Assembly: GCF_009707515.1 (NCBI RefSeq)
Contig: NZ_WLYI01000004.1
Span: 62,001 to 126,000 of the forward strand
Direction of reading: 5' to 3'
Origin: Pseudomonas karstica
GTDB lineage: Bacteria; Pseudomonadota; Gammaproteobacteria; Pseudomonadales; Pseudomonadaceae
DNA: 64,000 bases
The position numbers and the translations under genes were made by a program. The notes beneath the pieces are model-generated. The model did no database searches. It had not been told where the DNA came from and worked only from the letters and a program-made list of their open reading frames with translations. Positions 33,225 through 42,321 of the stretch are shown one piece after another (positions within the stretch are counted from its first letter, which is position 1; each line of letters opens with the position of its first letter).

Positions 33225-34105
33225 GGCGCTTTCGTTTCTCAAGCTTCATGCTGGTGGTGGGGTTGGTGTTCATCTACCTGCCGATGCTGATCCTGGTGAT
33301 CTATTCGTTCAACGAATCCAAGTTGGTGACGGTATGGGGCGGCTGGTCGATCAAGTGGTACGTCGGCCTGCTGGATAACACTCAATTGATGGGCTCGGTG
33401 GCCCGCTCCCTGGAAATTGCCTGCTACACGGCGGTGGCCGCGGTGGCACTGGGTACGTTGGCGGCGTTCGTGCTGACGCGCATCAGCCAGTTCAAGGGCC
33501 GTACGCTGTTCGGTGGCCTGGTGACGGCGCCATTGGTGATGCCTGAAGTGATCACTGGGCTGTCGCTGTTGCTGCTGTTCGTGGCCATGGCGCAGATGAT
33601 CGGCTGGCCCCAGGAGCGTGGCATTGTCACCATCTGGATCGCCCACACAACGTTCTGTTCGGCGTATGTGGCGGTGGTGGTGTCGGCGCGCTTGCGTGAG
33701 CTGGACCTGTCGATCGAAGAAGCGGCGATGGACCTGGGGGCGCGGCCGTGGAAGGTGTTCTTCCTGATTACCATCCCGATGATTGCGCCGTCGTTGGCGG
33801 CCGGCGCGATGATGTCCTTCGCCCTGTCCCTGGATGACTTGGTACTGGCCAGCTTTGTGTCGGGGCCGGGCTCGACCACCTTGCCGATGGAGGTCTTCTC
33901 GGCGGTGCGCCTGGGGGTTAAGCCGGAGATCAACGCTGTGGCCAGCCTGATCCTGTTGGCAGTGTCGTTGGTGACCTTCCTGGTATGGTTCTTCAGCCGC
34001 CGTGCCGAAGAGCGCCGCAAGAAAGCGATCCAGCAAGCGATCGAAGAAGCGGCGGCGGACGGCTGGAAACAGCCGGATGCGCGTCGGGCGCAAGCACCGG
34101 TCTAA
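33221..34105 (+). CDS. spuH: Polyamine ABC transporter permease, PotI type
   Basis: The 294-aa permease is the second channel subunit, with about six helices. Its EAA loop is IEEAAMDLGARPWKVFFLIT, and SLDDLVLASFVSGPGSTT is typical of PotI-type proteins. The C-terminus is a charged, Ala/Glu-rich tail of about 30 residues. It ends the spuDEFGH transporter operon. A family A palindrome follows. Confidence 0.95.
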   Translation: MRRFRFSSFMLVVGLVFIYLPMLILVIYSFNESKLVTVWGGWSIKWYVGLLDNTQLMGSVARSLEIACYTAVAAVALGTLAAFVLTRISQFKGRTLFGGLVTAPLVMPEVITGLSLLLLFVAMAQMIGWPQERGIVTIWIAHTTFCSAYVAVVVSARLRELDLSIEEAAMDLGARPWKVFFLITIPMIAPSLAAGAMMSFALSLDDLVLASFVSGPGSTTLPMEVFSAVRLGVKPEINAVASLILLAVSLVTFLVWFFSRRAEERRKKAIQQAIEEAAADGWKQPDARRAQAPV

Positions 34106-34111
34106 CGATGA

Positions 34112-34143
34112 TGATCGTTCCCACGCAGAGCGTGGGGACGATC
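34112..34143. repeat. REP-like palindrome, family A, copy 3
   Basis: TGATCGTTCCCACGCAGAG followed by CGTGGGGACGATCTC. This single inverted repeat lies between spuH and the convergent HD-domain gene, where it could act as a bidirectional 3'-end element. Confidence 0.85.
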
Positions 34144-34146
34144 TCG

Positions 34147-34788
34147 CTAGGCCACCCACGGCGACTGGCGAATCACCTCGACAAAGTTCATCGGCTTGAA
34201 CCCTGGCTCTTGATCTACCAGTACATCGGTCTTCACGTTGCCAAACGTGGTCTGCGGACGATGGCGCAAGCCGTCGGCAAACGCGCAGATGATGCATTCC
34301 TTGAATCCTTCACCCCGTGGATGTGCATGCACCACCGCTTCGCGCTGCACGGGGGTAAAGGCTTCGTACTCCATGCCCAGCACGTCCATTTCCACGCCAG
34401 CGGTCACCAGCGCCACAGTCGGGCGCAGGTGCTTGGGCACGCCAGGCGTGGTGTGCAGGGCGATGGACAGCCACACCTGCTCGATATCGTCGTCACTCAG
34501 CCCGTAAGGCTTGAGGAAGTCCGCGGCGGCATTGGCGCCATCCACTTCAAAACGCTCCTCATCGCTGCGGTGTCCTTCCACCAGCCCCAGATCGTGGAAC
34601 ATCGCGCCGACGTAAAGCAGCTCCGGGTTGTAGGCCAATTGCTGACGCTCACCGCTCAAGGCGCCAAACAGGAACACCCGGCGGGAGTGGTGGTACAGCA
34701 GATCGGATTCAACGTCGCGGATATATTCGGTGGTGGCCTTGGCCAAGGCGCTGTCGGGGATGTTGATGCCGGCGATGGTGCTGCTCAT
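34147..34788 (-). CDS. HD-domain hydrolase, cyanamide hydratase-like
   Basis: The 213-aa protein has an HD metal-dependent hydrolase core: LLYHHSRRVFLFG with the first histidine, VGAMFHDLGL with the His-Asp pair, and later IALHTTPGVP and a trailing aspartate region. The overall order resembles cyanamide hydratase/isocyanide-hydratase-related HD proteins, but the substrate is not fixed by sequence. I took the ATG at 34788 (MSSTIAGINIPD); the frame extends to 35043 without homology. It is divergent from a GlxA-type regulator with about 170 bp between starts. That regulator probably controls it. Confidence 0.78.
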   Translation of the reverse strand: MSSTIAGINIPDSALAKATTEYIRDVESDLLYHHSRRVFLFGALSGERQQLAYNPELLYVGAMFHDLGLVEGHRSDEERFEVDGANAAADFLKPYGLSDDDIEQVWLSIALHTTPGVPKHLRPTVALVTAGVEMDVLGMEYEAFTPVQREAVVHAHPRGEGFKECIICAFADGLRHRPQTTFGNVKTDVLVDQEPGFKPMNFVEVIRQSPWVA

Positions 34789-34957
34789 GGTCGTGATCCT
34801 CAAGAAGCGCCGGGGTGGCGCCGATGAGCCCAGTCTGGTCGCGTGCCGGCGAAGGGACCACTGTGGCGAGGGTGCAATGCCGGCCAATGTACCGCCACAT
34901 CGTGCCAGATGGTATGTTGGCGGCTTTTCTGTAGGGTCATCACTAGGCTTGCTTCCT

Positions 34958-35923
34958 ATGGGCAAAACCGTCGCCATCCTGATTTTCCCCGGCGTCCAAT
35001 CGCTGGACGTGACCGGCCCCATGGATGTGTTCTGCGAGGCCAACCGTTTTCTGCCGCCAGAGGATCATTACCAGTTGCAGGTGATTGGCCTGGAACACGG
35101 CAGCATGGCGTGCTCCAACGGCTTGTCGTTGCAGGCCCATCGGCACTTCAGCGAAGCCTTGCAGCCTTATGACTTGCTGCTGATAGCCGGGGGGCCGCAA
35201 CTGCCGTTTCGGGATTTCGGCCGGGCGTTCGATGACTGGCTGCGCAACGCCAGCGCGAGGGCCAACCGCTTCGGTTCGATCTGCAATGGCGCCTTCATGC
35301 TGGCCCGCGCCGGGTTGCTGGACAATCGCACGGTCACCACCCATTGGGGCGATGCCGCTGCACTGGCAAATTTATGTCCATTGGCTCGGGTGGAAGCCGA
35401 TCGTCTCTACGTGCAGGATGGCAACCTCTACACGTCCGCCGGGGTGACGGCGGGCATCGACCTGTCGCTGTATTTGCTGGCCCAGGATCACGGGCCGGAA
35501 GTAGCCCTCAGCGTGGCCAAGCGCTTGGTGGTATTCACCCAGCGCTCTGGCGGGCAGTCGCAGTTCAGTCCATTCCTTACGCCTCACGCCGAATCGACTT
35601 CGGCGGTGGCATTGGTGCAGCTGTACGTGTTGGCGAACCTGACGGGAGACCTGACCATCGCCGACCTGGCCAAGGCCGCCAACATGAGCGCGCGCAATTT
35701 CTCCCGGGTGTTTGCCCGTGAGGCGCGCATCACCCCGGCCGAGTTTGTCGAGCGGGCGCGGGTGGATGCGGCGCGGGTGATGCTCGAAAGCAGCCATGCA
35801 CCGCTGAAAACAGTGGCCTATCAATGCGGGTTTCGCGATGCCCAGCACATGCGCAGCGTGTTCAGCCGTCGCTTGGGGGTGACGCCGCAACAGTTCAGGT
35901 TGAATTTTGCGGCGCCGATCTGA
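34958..35923 (+). CDS. GlxA-family transcriptional regulator (DJ-1/PfpI-like plus AraC domain)
   Basis: The 321-aa regulator has an N-terminal DJ-1/PfpI-like sensor domain (VAILIFPGVQSLDVTGPMDVF, then FGSICNGAFMLARAGL with a cysteine at the nucleophile-elbow position). Two AraC-type helix-turn-helix units follow from about residue 220 (LTIADLAKAANMSARNFSRV, then KTVAYQCGFRDAQHMRSVF). Such proteins activate catabolic genes for small nitrogen compounds. It is divergent from the HD-domain hydrolase and converges within 16 bp on the acylase gene. The ligand is unknown. Confidence 0.92.
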   Translation: MGKTVAILIFPGVQSLDVTGPMDVFCEANRFLPPEDHYQLQVIGLEHGSMACSNGLSLQAHRHFSEALQPYDLLLIAGGPQLPFRDFGRAFDDWLRNASARANRFGSICNGAFMLARAGLLDNRTVTTHWGDAAALANLCPLARVEADRLYVQDGNLYTSAGVTAGIDLSLYLLAQDHGPEVALSVAKRLVVFTQRSGGQSQFSPFLTPHAESTSAVALVQLYVLANLTGDLTIADLAKAANMSARNFSRVFAREARITPAEFVERARVDAARVMLESSHAPLKTVAYQCGFRDAQHMRSVFSRRLGVTPQQFRLNFAAPI

Positions 35924-35939
35924 AGCTTGGCAGCGGGTT

Positions 35940-38303
35940 TTATTGCGGTGTCCGGGCCGGCAATAATTTGAGCGTACTGCGGGTATTGGCTGTCACTTCC
36001 TCATCGGTGAAGTGCGCCTGCTCGTACCCACCTTCAATGTAGGTTTGCGCCTGATCCCCGTAATGCTTGTCAAACGGCACACCGCTTTGCCCCACCGGGT
36101 TGATGGTCAGGGCGTGGGCTGCGTCGGCGAAGTCGATCAGCCTTCGGGTCGACGGGCCATAGGTGACGGGCCATGGCGCCGGGCCGATGGCGGCGGAGAG
36201 GTTGTTTGGCACTTCGTGGCTACCGGGTGCGGCGAACGGGCCGATATTAAACAGCCGGTCCAACGGCTTCTGCGAGCCCAGGGGATGGCCGTGGGTCAGG
36301 GTGTGCGCCTTGCCCCACTGCCATTGTGTCGGATCATCGCCGAAGGTCGCTTTCAGGTGCGTCAGGCTGTTTTCCCAGGCGAGCTTGACGGTTTCGGCAC
36401 GGTGGCCGTTCCACCATGGCGAGTCCGGGGACGCAGCCAGGCGTGGTAGCGCAGCGTCGATCACGCGGGTACCGAGCAGGGTCTTGAACATCTCGTCGCC
36501 CAGCTTGGGAAGAAAGACCGCATCTGTGAGGTTGAACAGGAACTGGTTGAACAGCGTGGCGCTGGTAGCGTCCAGCGGGTAGTCGCCTTTCCAGGCGGCC
36601 AGTTGTTCCACCAGCTTCAATTGCGCGGGATCTTTCACCTCCTCGCGCAGCACCGGCAGCAGCGGCGCCAGCAGGCGTGGGCCATAGGCGGTGGTGGTGC
36701 CGAGTTGCAACGCCTGACTGTTGTCCACATCCCATTTCACTGGGTTGTCGCTCAACTGTGCGTTCAACTGCTGGCCGCGATCCGACAGGTTGTAATAACC
36801 CGGGATCTCCATGCCACTGGGTGATACAGGTTGGGCATTGGCGGACACTACATAACCGCGCGCCGGGTTCTCTTCCTGGGGGTTGACGCTGAAGGGGTAG
36901 AAGCCGAGTTTGTCCGCCTGGGCGGTACTGCCGTCGAGGATAAAACCCGGGTTGACCCCTGCCGGGCGGATGGGTAACTGCGCTGCCGCCCACCAGCCGA
37001 TATCGCCCTTGGCATTGGCCCAGACGATATTCAGCCCCGGTGCTTGGACCTTGGCCACGGCGCTGCGAGCCTTGGCCAGGGTGTCGGCACGATTGAGTTG
37101 ATAGAAACCTTCAAGGATCGGATTCTCGGTTTCGAGGAATGCCCACCACATGGCAATCGGCGTCTTGCCGGCGTTTTTGCCGAGCACGTCATTGATGATC
37201 GGGCCGTGGGGTGATTGGCGCAAGGCCAGGGTCACCGGGGCTTGTCCCTTGACGGCGATCTGCTGCTCGCTATGGGTCATGTCGACCCATTGGCCGTGGT
37301 ACCAGACCTGATTGGAGTTGTCCGGGTTCACTTTCTCGGCGATCAGGTCGACGTCGTCGTTCTGGAACATGGTCAGGCTCCAGCCGAAATCCTGGTTGTG
37401 GCCCAGGAATGCCATCGGCACCAAGGCATTGTGATAGCCGTAGAGTTCAAAACCGGGTGCTGACAACTGCGCCTCGTACCACACCGACGGTACCGAGAAG
37501 CGGATATGTGGGTCACCCGCCAGCAGCGGCTTGCCGCTCTTGGTACGCGAGCCGCTGATAGCCCAGGCGTTGCTGCCTTCGTATTGCGGCAGGCCATTGT
37601 CGGCCAGGGCCTGCGCGCTCAAGGCAGCGATGGCGCCCAGGTCCTTCCAGTCGTCCGTGGTCAGGTTCAGCCCGCCTTTGGGCTGCCAGTCGAGGTCGAA
37701 GACCTTCAGGTAATCGTCGCCCAACTGATCCCGTACGTATGTCAGCAATGGCTCGGTGCGAAAGGCGGCGGCAAAGCTGTAGGCCAGGTAGCCGGCAACG
37801 CTGATGGTGTCCTCAGCGGTAAACGCACGCTTGGGGATGCCCAATACATCGAACTCCATGGGCCGGGCGTGGTTGTCCTGATACTGGTTGATACCGTCCA
37901 GGTAGGCTTGCAGGGCCTTCCAGGAGGCTGACTGGTGATCCATGCGGGCCACATAGGTAGTGGCGCGTTCACGGATGCGCAGGCTGCGAAACAATTTGTC
38001 GGTCTCCAGCAGCTTTGGCCCCAACACTTCGGCCAACTCGCCACGGGACAGGCGACGCATGATTTCCATCTGGAACAGCCGGTCTTGGGCATGCACGTAG
38101 CCGAGGGCGCGATACAGGTCGGTCTCGTTCTCGGCGCGAATGTGCGGTACACCACGGTCGTCGTAGCGCACGCTGACCGAGCCTTGCAGGTGGGCCAGCG
38201 TCACCGTGCCCTGACGGGTCGGCTGCTTGCTGTACACATACCAGCCGGCGCCGAGGGCGATCAGCACTGCCAGAGCCAGGAGGACCTGCAAGACGCGCTT
38301 CAT
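35940..38303 (-). CDS. hacB: Penicillin-acylase-family N-terminal-nucleophile amidohydrolase, HacB-type acyl-homoserine lactone acylase
   Basis: The 787-aa precursor has an N-terminal membrane or signal segment (residues 4-25), an alpha chain with VRYDDRGVPHIRAEN, and a beta chain starting at Ser244 in YEGSNAWAISGSRTKSGKP. Self-cleavage there would expose the catalytic serine. Family members hydrolyse the amide bond of beta-lactams or of N-acyl-homoserine lactones. PAO1 has the acylase HacB (PA0305) right after spuH; here the HD and GlxA genes lie between. AHL specificity is inferred from homology and synteny. It is probably periplasmic. Confidence 0.82.
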   Translation of the reverse strand: MKRVLQVLLALAVLIALGAGWYVYSKQPTRQGTVTLAHLQGSVSVRYDDRGVPHIRAENETDLYRALGYVHAQDRLFQMEIMRRLSRGELAEVLGPKLLETDKLFRSLRIRERATTYVARMDHQSASWKALQAYLDGINQYQDNHARPMEFDVLGIPKRAFTAEDTISVAGYLAYSFAAAFRTEPLLTYVRDQLGDDYLKVFDLDWQPKGGLNLTTDDWKDLGAIAALSAQALADNGLPQYEGSNAWAISGSRTKSGKPLLAGDPHIRFSVPSVWYEAQLSAPGFELYGYHNALVPMAFLGHNQDFGWSLTMFQNDDVDLIAEKVNPDNSNQVWYHGQWVDMTHSEQQIAVKGQAPVTLALRQSPHGPIINDVLGKNAGKTPIAMWWAFLETENPILEGFYQLNRADTLAKARSAVAKVQAPGLNIVWANAKGDIGWWAAAQLPIRPAGVNPGFILDGSTAQADKLGFYPFSVNPQEENPARGYVVSANAQPVSPSGMEIPGYYNLSDRGQQLNAQLSDNPVKWDVDNSQALQLGTTTAYGPRLLAPLLPVLREEVKDPAQLKLVEQLAAWKGDYPLDATSATLFNQFLFNLTDAVFLPKLGDEMFKTLLGTRVIDAALPRLAASPDSPWWNGHRAETVKLAWENSLTHLKATFGDDPTQWQWGKAHTLTHGHPLGSQKPLDRLFNIGPFAAPGSHEVPNNLSAAIGPAPWPVTYGPSTRRLIDFADAAHALTINPVGQSGVPFDKHYGDQAQTYIEGGYEQAHFTDEEVTANTRSTLKLLPARTPQ

Positions 38304-38332
38304 GAAGATTCCTTACAATAAGTGATGGCGAT

Positions 38333-38908
38333 CTACAATCCTTCCGGCCACGAACAATAGCAGCCCACCGCCAGGGTATGGGTCGCATTGACCTCGCGGT
38401 TGTTTTCCAGGGCTTGCAGGATCGGTTCGATAAAGCTGTTGCTGGAGTTGCAGCTCAGCCCTTCGCTATAGGGCCCGAAATACGCCAGCTTGCCGGTGCG
38501 GTCCCAGATACCTACCGCGGGGCTGGCAGGCACTTGCTCGGCGCCGGGCAGGGCGGCGAGGGGTTTCATCGCTCGCAGGTTCTCAGGCAGTTGGCCGCTG
38601 CTACCGGCTTTTTGCAGCGCATAGAATTCGACGCCCTGAGGCGCGTAGTGTTCGATCAGTTCGCCCAGGTGCTGCTGGTTGCCGACGTTGCACGGGCAGG
38701 CCGGGTCCCAGAAGTGCACCAGGCGAATGGGGCCGGGGCCGGCAAGGTCCGGGGGCAGTGTCAGCAGGTCTCCGGAAAATACCGCCGTGTGCTCGCTGAA
38801 CACCCGCAGATAACGTCCCTGGAACCAGTCATACGCCATCCACAGCACGCCGGCGCAGATAAGCACGAGCAAGCTGGCGAACAGGGTTGTACGGTATGGC
38901 TGTCGCAT
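38333..38908 (-). CDS. Membrane-anchored thioredoxin-fold-like protein (DUF6436-like)
   Basis: The 191-aa protein has one N-terminal membrane segment (residues 8-28) and a periplasmic domain. LVHFWDPACPCNVGNQQHL resembles a thioredoxin-type strand with a CPC rather than a CXXC motif. A later GIWDRTGKLAYFGPYSEG fits a thioredoxin-like fold. Two further cysteine spots occur (SCNSS and GCYCSWPE). It lies 29 bp downstream-side of the acylase start on the same strand, so it may be co-transcribed and precede it. A redox or copper-handling role is possible but not shown. Confidence 0.7.
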   Translation of the reverse strand: MRQPYRTTLFASLLVLICAGVLWMAYDWFQGRYLRVFSEHTAVFSGDLLTLPPDLAGPGPIRLVHFWDPACPCNVGNQQHLGELIEHYAPQGVEFYALQKAGSSGQLPENLRAMKPLAALPGAEQVPASPAVGIWDRTGKLAYFGPYSEGLSCNSSNSFIEPILQALENNREVNATHTLAVGCYCSWPEGL

Positions 38909-39017
38909 TTGGATCAGTCCTCGAGGATCGCGTAGCTTGCCATGCTTGCCCCGACAGATGAATATCGCAGGTCGATAAAACCTGTTCAGTGCAATGAGCC
39001 TCAGTCTGGAACCTCTT

Positions 39018-39956
39018 ATGCCCGTTACCTTTGACCCTGATCACCTACGCGAAAGCTTGCGGCCCCTGGTGGATGCGCAGCCGCTTTCGGCCGAGGCTCG
39101 GGTCTACCAGCGTTTTTATGGCCTGGACCTGCCCGAGTGCAAGGTAGCGGTGATCAGCCGCCTGGGGCGTTTTGAGGTCGATGGGTTCGAGGTGGTCAGC
39201 CAGGTCTGGTGGCCACCGCAACCGGTGGCCACTTTGTTTATGTTCCACGGCTTCTACGACCACATGGGGTTGTACCGTCATGTGGTGGCGTGGGCGCTGG
39301 AGCAGGGGTTCGTGGTGATTGCCTGCGACTTGCCGGGCCATGGCCTGTCCAGTGGCGAACGGGCGAGCATCGATGATTTTGCGGTGTACCAGAATGTGGT
39401 GCAGGGGTTGTTTGCCCAGGCCAAGGCGTTGCAACTGCCGCAACCCTGGCATCTGTTCGGGCAAAGTACCGGCGGGGCGATTGTGGTCGATCACCTGCTC
39501 AGCCACGGCGCCGACAGCCCGGCACAGGGCAAGACGTTGCTGTTGTCACCCTTGGTTCGCCCGCGTGCCTGGGGTTGGTCGCAGCTCAGTTATCACGTGC
39601 TCAGGCCCTTCGTCAAAGGGATCGCCCGACGTTTCAGCGATAACAGCAACGACCCGCAATTCAAACCGTTCCTTGAGGCTGACCCATTGCAGCCACGGCA
39701 ATTGCCTACCGCCTGGGTGGGAGCGTTGGCGCGGTGGATCAAGCGTATAGAAGCCGCGCCGCGCAGCACGCGGCGGCCGGTGATTGTGCAGGGGGAGGAG
39801 GACATGACGGTGGACTGGCAGCACAACTTGCAGGTGCTGCGAGGGAAGTTTGATCAGCCGCCGATATTGATGTTGCCCAAGGGCCGGCATCATTTGGCCA
39901 ATGAAACTCTGGAGATCCGCCAGGAATACTTCAAATTCCTCACTGGCCACTTGTAG
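39018..39956 (+). CDS. Alpha/beta hydrolase (monoacylglycerol lipase-like)
   Basis: The 312-aa hydrolase has a lipase-like core: TLFMFHGFYDHMG (oxyanion region), DLPGHGLSSGER and the nucleophile elbow FGQSTGGAIV. Catalytic Asp and His candidates are in VQGEEDMTVDW and KGRHHLANET. The order suits the Hydrolase_4 group. I chose the ATG at 39018; an upstream ATG at 38994 is possible, with no clear site for either. The TAG stop (39954-39956) is within a family C repeat. Substrate unknown. Confidence 0.85.
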   Translation: MPVTFDPDHLRESLRPLVDAQPLSAEARVYQRFYGLDLPECKVAVISRLGRFEVDGFEVVSQVWWPPQPVATLFMFHGFYDHMGLYRHVVAWALEQGFVVIACDLPGHGLSSGERASIDDFAVYQNVVQGLFAQAKALQLPQPWHLFGQSTGGAIVVDHLLSHGADSPAQGKTLLLSPLVRPRAWGWSQLSYHVLRPFVKGIARRFSDNSNDPQFKPFLEADPLQPRQLPTAWVGALARWIKRIEAAPRSTRRPVIVQGEEDMTVDWQHNLQVLRGKFDQPPILMLPKGRHHLANETLEIRQEYFKFLTGHL

Positions 39957-40050
39957 CCGCTGCCGAGGCACGAGGCTGCGATGGGTTGCGAAGCGACCCC
40001 CGGGGGCGGTCCTGCGGACACGCATCGCAGCCTCGTGCCTCGGCAGCGGC
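39952..40050. repeat. REPIN-like element, family C (GTAGCCGCTGCCGAGG type), copy 1
   Basis: TGTAGCCGCTGCCGAGGCAC and GTGCCTCGGCAGCGGC are inverted copies, with inner AGGCTGCGATG/CATCGCAGCCT arms also complementary, making a nearly 100-bp long hairpin. The left end supplies the TAG stop of the hydrolase gene. A second copy is at 58005. Confidence 0.9.
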
Positions 40051-40059
40051 GGCAGGTAA

Positions 40060-40812
40060 TCAGGGTGCCAGGCTTGAGGTACTTTGGCCGACCGCCAACC
40101 CTGCGCGGATCGCCGCCAGCGCCGCCTGATAGTAAGCCTTGCCCTCCGGCGATTCCGCAAACGTTGCGAACTCTTCCAACTCCGGGTCGGACAAGTCCCG
40201 ATAGACATACAACAACGTGTTGTTCAGGTCATTGCCGATCTGCTGCATCAAGCGCTCGCGCTGGCCATTCAGCATGCTTTGGGCCTGGCCGCTACCGAGC
40301 AAGCCGGGAATCATCTGGCTCAAGCTGTCGGCCGCCACGCCGGCAATCGCCAGGCTGACTTCCGCGCCGGCTTCACGGGCGGGCAGCGCCTGGGCCAGGT
40401 GACCGATGATCAGGCTGCGGGTGGCCTGCGCTTCCATCTGCGGCAGTCCCTGGGTATTTTTCGCCAGTTGATCACGACGGGTCGCCAGCAACTCGGCGGC
40501 GACAACCTTGCGCCCCAGGGGCGATTGGAAAAATGCCAGGGCAGGTACTGGGTCTGTCAGGTTCTTGCGTAACTGAGTCGCGGCTCGCTGATCCATCGCT
40601 TTTGGCGCGAAGCGTTTATTACTGTTGTCCACCAGCGCCTGGTACACGGCGGGCGGCAAGCTGTTGCGGTAGCGTTGCTGGGCAGCACTCAACGCGTCAT
40701 TGAAATGCGCGCGCTGCTCCGGCCACCCGGCGACCGCGTACAACTGGTCATGGCTGTCTGCCCAGGCGGGCAAAACGCAGAACATCAGCAAGGAAAAAAA
40801 CAATCGACGCAT
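40060..40812 (-). CDS. DUF2059 domain-containing periplasmic protein
   Basis: The 250-aa protein has a signal peptide (residues 1-18, cleavage near PAWA). The C-terminal part contains LSDPELEEFATFAESPEGKAYY, a segment typical of DUF2059 proteins, which are helical and of unknown function. The rest is helix-rich with many Q, R and A. It is divergent from the 2OG-Fe(II) oxygenase gene. No motif suggests catalysis. Confidence 0.8.
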   Translation of the reverse strand: MRRLFFSLLMFCVLPAWADSHDQLYAVAGWPEQRAHFNDALSAAQQRYRNSLPPAVYQALVDNSNKRFAPKAMDQRAATQLRKNLTDPVPALAFFQSPLGRKVVAAELLATRRDQLAKNTQGLPQMEAQATRSLIIGHLAQALPAREAGAEVSLAIAGVAADSLSQMIPGLLGSGQAQSMLNGQRERLMQQIGNDLNNTLLYVYRDLSDPELEEFATFAESPEGKAYYQAALAAIRAGLAVGQSTSSLAP

Positions 40813-40943
40813 ATGGACTCCTGTCAGTCGGCCACTATTGTCCGTGTCGGGCGTAGGACTTGTCGAGAAGTCCCATCAGTAAGCTGATTAAAGTGTATTC
40901 AGACGCTCGGCGGCTCTGTCGTATTTACAGGCGTATGGATACT

Positions 40944-41576
40944 ATGCGCGCCATGCAAATACCCTACGATCACCCGCTGCTGCTAAGCATCGTCGACGAC
41001 CTGGCCGTGAAAGGCTGGTCGCAGCAGAATATCTTCCTGCCCGAGGCTCTGACCCTCGAATTGGCGGCTGAGTGCCATAAACGCGCCGCCGAAGGTGAAT
41101 TAGCGCCGGCGGCTGTCGGGCGCGGGCCATTCCAGGAGGTTCGGGAAGGGATTCGAGGGGACCATATCCAGTGGCTGGAGCCTGGCCAAGCGGCGATTTG
41201 TGATACTTATCTGGGGTTGATGGACAGCCTGCGGTTGTCGATGAACCGTGGCCTGTTCCTGGGCCTGGAGGACTTTGAAAGCCACTTCGCGATGTATCCG
41301 CCAGGGGCGTTTTACCTTAAGCACGTCGACCGCTTTCGCGACGATGACCGGCGCATAGTGTCAGCGGTGATCTACCTGAACGAGGCTTGGCTGCCCGAGC
41401 ACGGCGGCCAGTTGCGCATGTACCTCAAGGGCAACGTTGAATACGATGTGGTCCCAATAGGGGGGTGCCTGGTGGTGTTCCTGTCGGGAGAAATGCCCCA
41501 CGAAGTCCTGCCCGCCACTCGCGAGCGCCTGTCGTTGACAGGCTGGTTTCGCCGGCGGGGTAACGAACCGTTCTAA
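40944..41576 (+). CDS. 2-oxoglutarate/Fe(II)-dependent oxygenase (prolyl 4-hydroxylase-like)
   Basis: This protein of about 210 aa has the iron-binding facial triad: His and Asp in FYLKHVDRF and the distal His in GEMPHEVLPATRERLS. The Arg of the last motif is suited to hold 2-oxoglutarate. The jelly-roll strand RIVSAVIYLNEAWLPEHGG supports the fold. Three ATGs (40935, 40944, 40953) are possible starts; I took the middle one. The open frame back to 40860 lacks homology. The substrate is not known, and it could be a protein or small-molecule hydroxylase. Confidence 0.83.
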   Translation: MRAMQIPYDHPLLLSIVDDLAVKGWSQQNIFLPEALTLELAAECHKRAAEGELAPAAVGRGPFQEVREGIRGDHIQWLEPGQAAICDTYLGLMDSLRLSMNRGLFLGLEDFESHFAMYPPGAFYLKHVDRFRDDDRRIVSAVIYLNEAWLPEHGGQLRMYLKGNVEYDVVPIGGCLVVFLSGEMPHEVLPATRERLSLTGWFRRRGNEPF

Positions 41577-41686
41577 GGAATGGAGCCTGATGCATCGCTG
41601 CCTGCCGGGGCATAGGGGCGCTATGACGGTGGCGTCAGCGGGTCGACAACATGCGTCAAATGTGGGACTTGAGCCCCAGAGAAACT

Positions 41687-42187
41687 TTACTCAGCCTTGG
41701 CCACCGGCTTGCTCCGGTCCTCTTCCAGCCATTTATTCGACAACGCCTTCAGCCGGCCATCAGCCTTCACCCGCTGCAGCGCCTTGTCCAGGCTGGTCTT
41801 GAACGCCGGATTACCCTTCTGAAACGCTATGACCAAGTCTGGCGCCTGGCGATAAGGCTCACTGAAATCGAACCGATCCTGCAGCTCGGCAGTCAGAGCA
41901 ATATGGTTGATCGCGACATCGTATTTGCCGCTTTCCACACCGGACAGCAAGTCGGTGTCATCGGTGGTGAGGAAGGAGGTGCGTACATCCATTTCTTTGG
42001 CCAGCAGCTCACCGAGTTCCACTTCGAAACCTACGAGTTTGCCGTCTTCCTTGAAGTTGAAGGGTGGCGTGTTGGCTTCCAGGGCGATACGCAGCTCGCC
42101 GCGATCAAAGACGTCATCGATCAGTTCGGCGTGGGCCAAGGGGCTCACCTGGGAAAGCAAAAGTAACAGGCCAGGCAGAAACCGCAT
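41687..42187 (-). CDS. Short family-3 solute-binding protein, second lobe apparently missing
   Basis: The 166-aa protein has a signal peptide (residues 1-17) and then a clear family-3 (polar amino acid) binding-protein lobe: GELRIALEANTPPFNFKED, LVGFEVELGELLAKEMDV and YDVAINHIALTAELQDRFDF. After FSEPYRQAP the sequence jumps to LVIAFQKGNPAFKTSLDKAL, which normally lies near the C-terminus, and ends ADGRLKALSNKWL. About 80-100 residues of lobe 2 seem absent. No frameshift explains this, because the frame is intact. AGGAG precedes the ATG at 42187. Loss of function or an adapted one-lobe sensor are both possible. No permease or ATPase is adjacent. Confidence 0.75.
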   Translation of the reverse strand: MRFLPGLLLLLSQVSPLAHAELIDDVFDRGELRIALEANTPPFNFKEDGKLVGFEVELGELLAKEMDVRTSFLTTDDTDLLSGVESGKYDVAINHIALTAELQDRFDFSEPYRQAPDLVIAFQKGNPAFKTSLDKALQRVKADGRLKALSNKWLEEDRSKPVAKAE

Positions 42188-42321
42188 GGTCACTCCTAAA
42201 GAATTCGAATGAGCGAAGCGCTGTTCAGGCCCGCTTTGCTATGGTGTTGAGTGCCTTGGACAACGTTTCGTCACTAAGTTGTCATAACCCTACATATTTC
42301 ACGGAAAAACTGGAGAAGTTA

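Noticed and set aside
42064..42321. An N-terminal extension of the DUF4399 protein
   Set aside because: The extension is in frame but overlaps the divergent binding-protein gene and lacks a signal peptide; the ATG at 42322 starts a typical one with a good ribosome-binding site.
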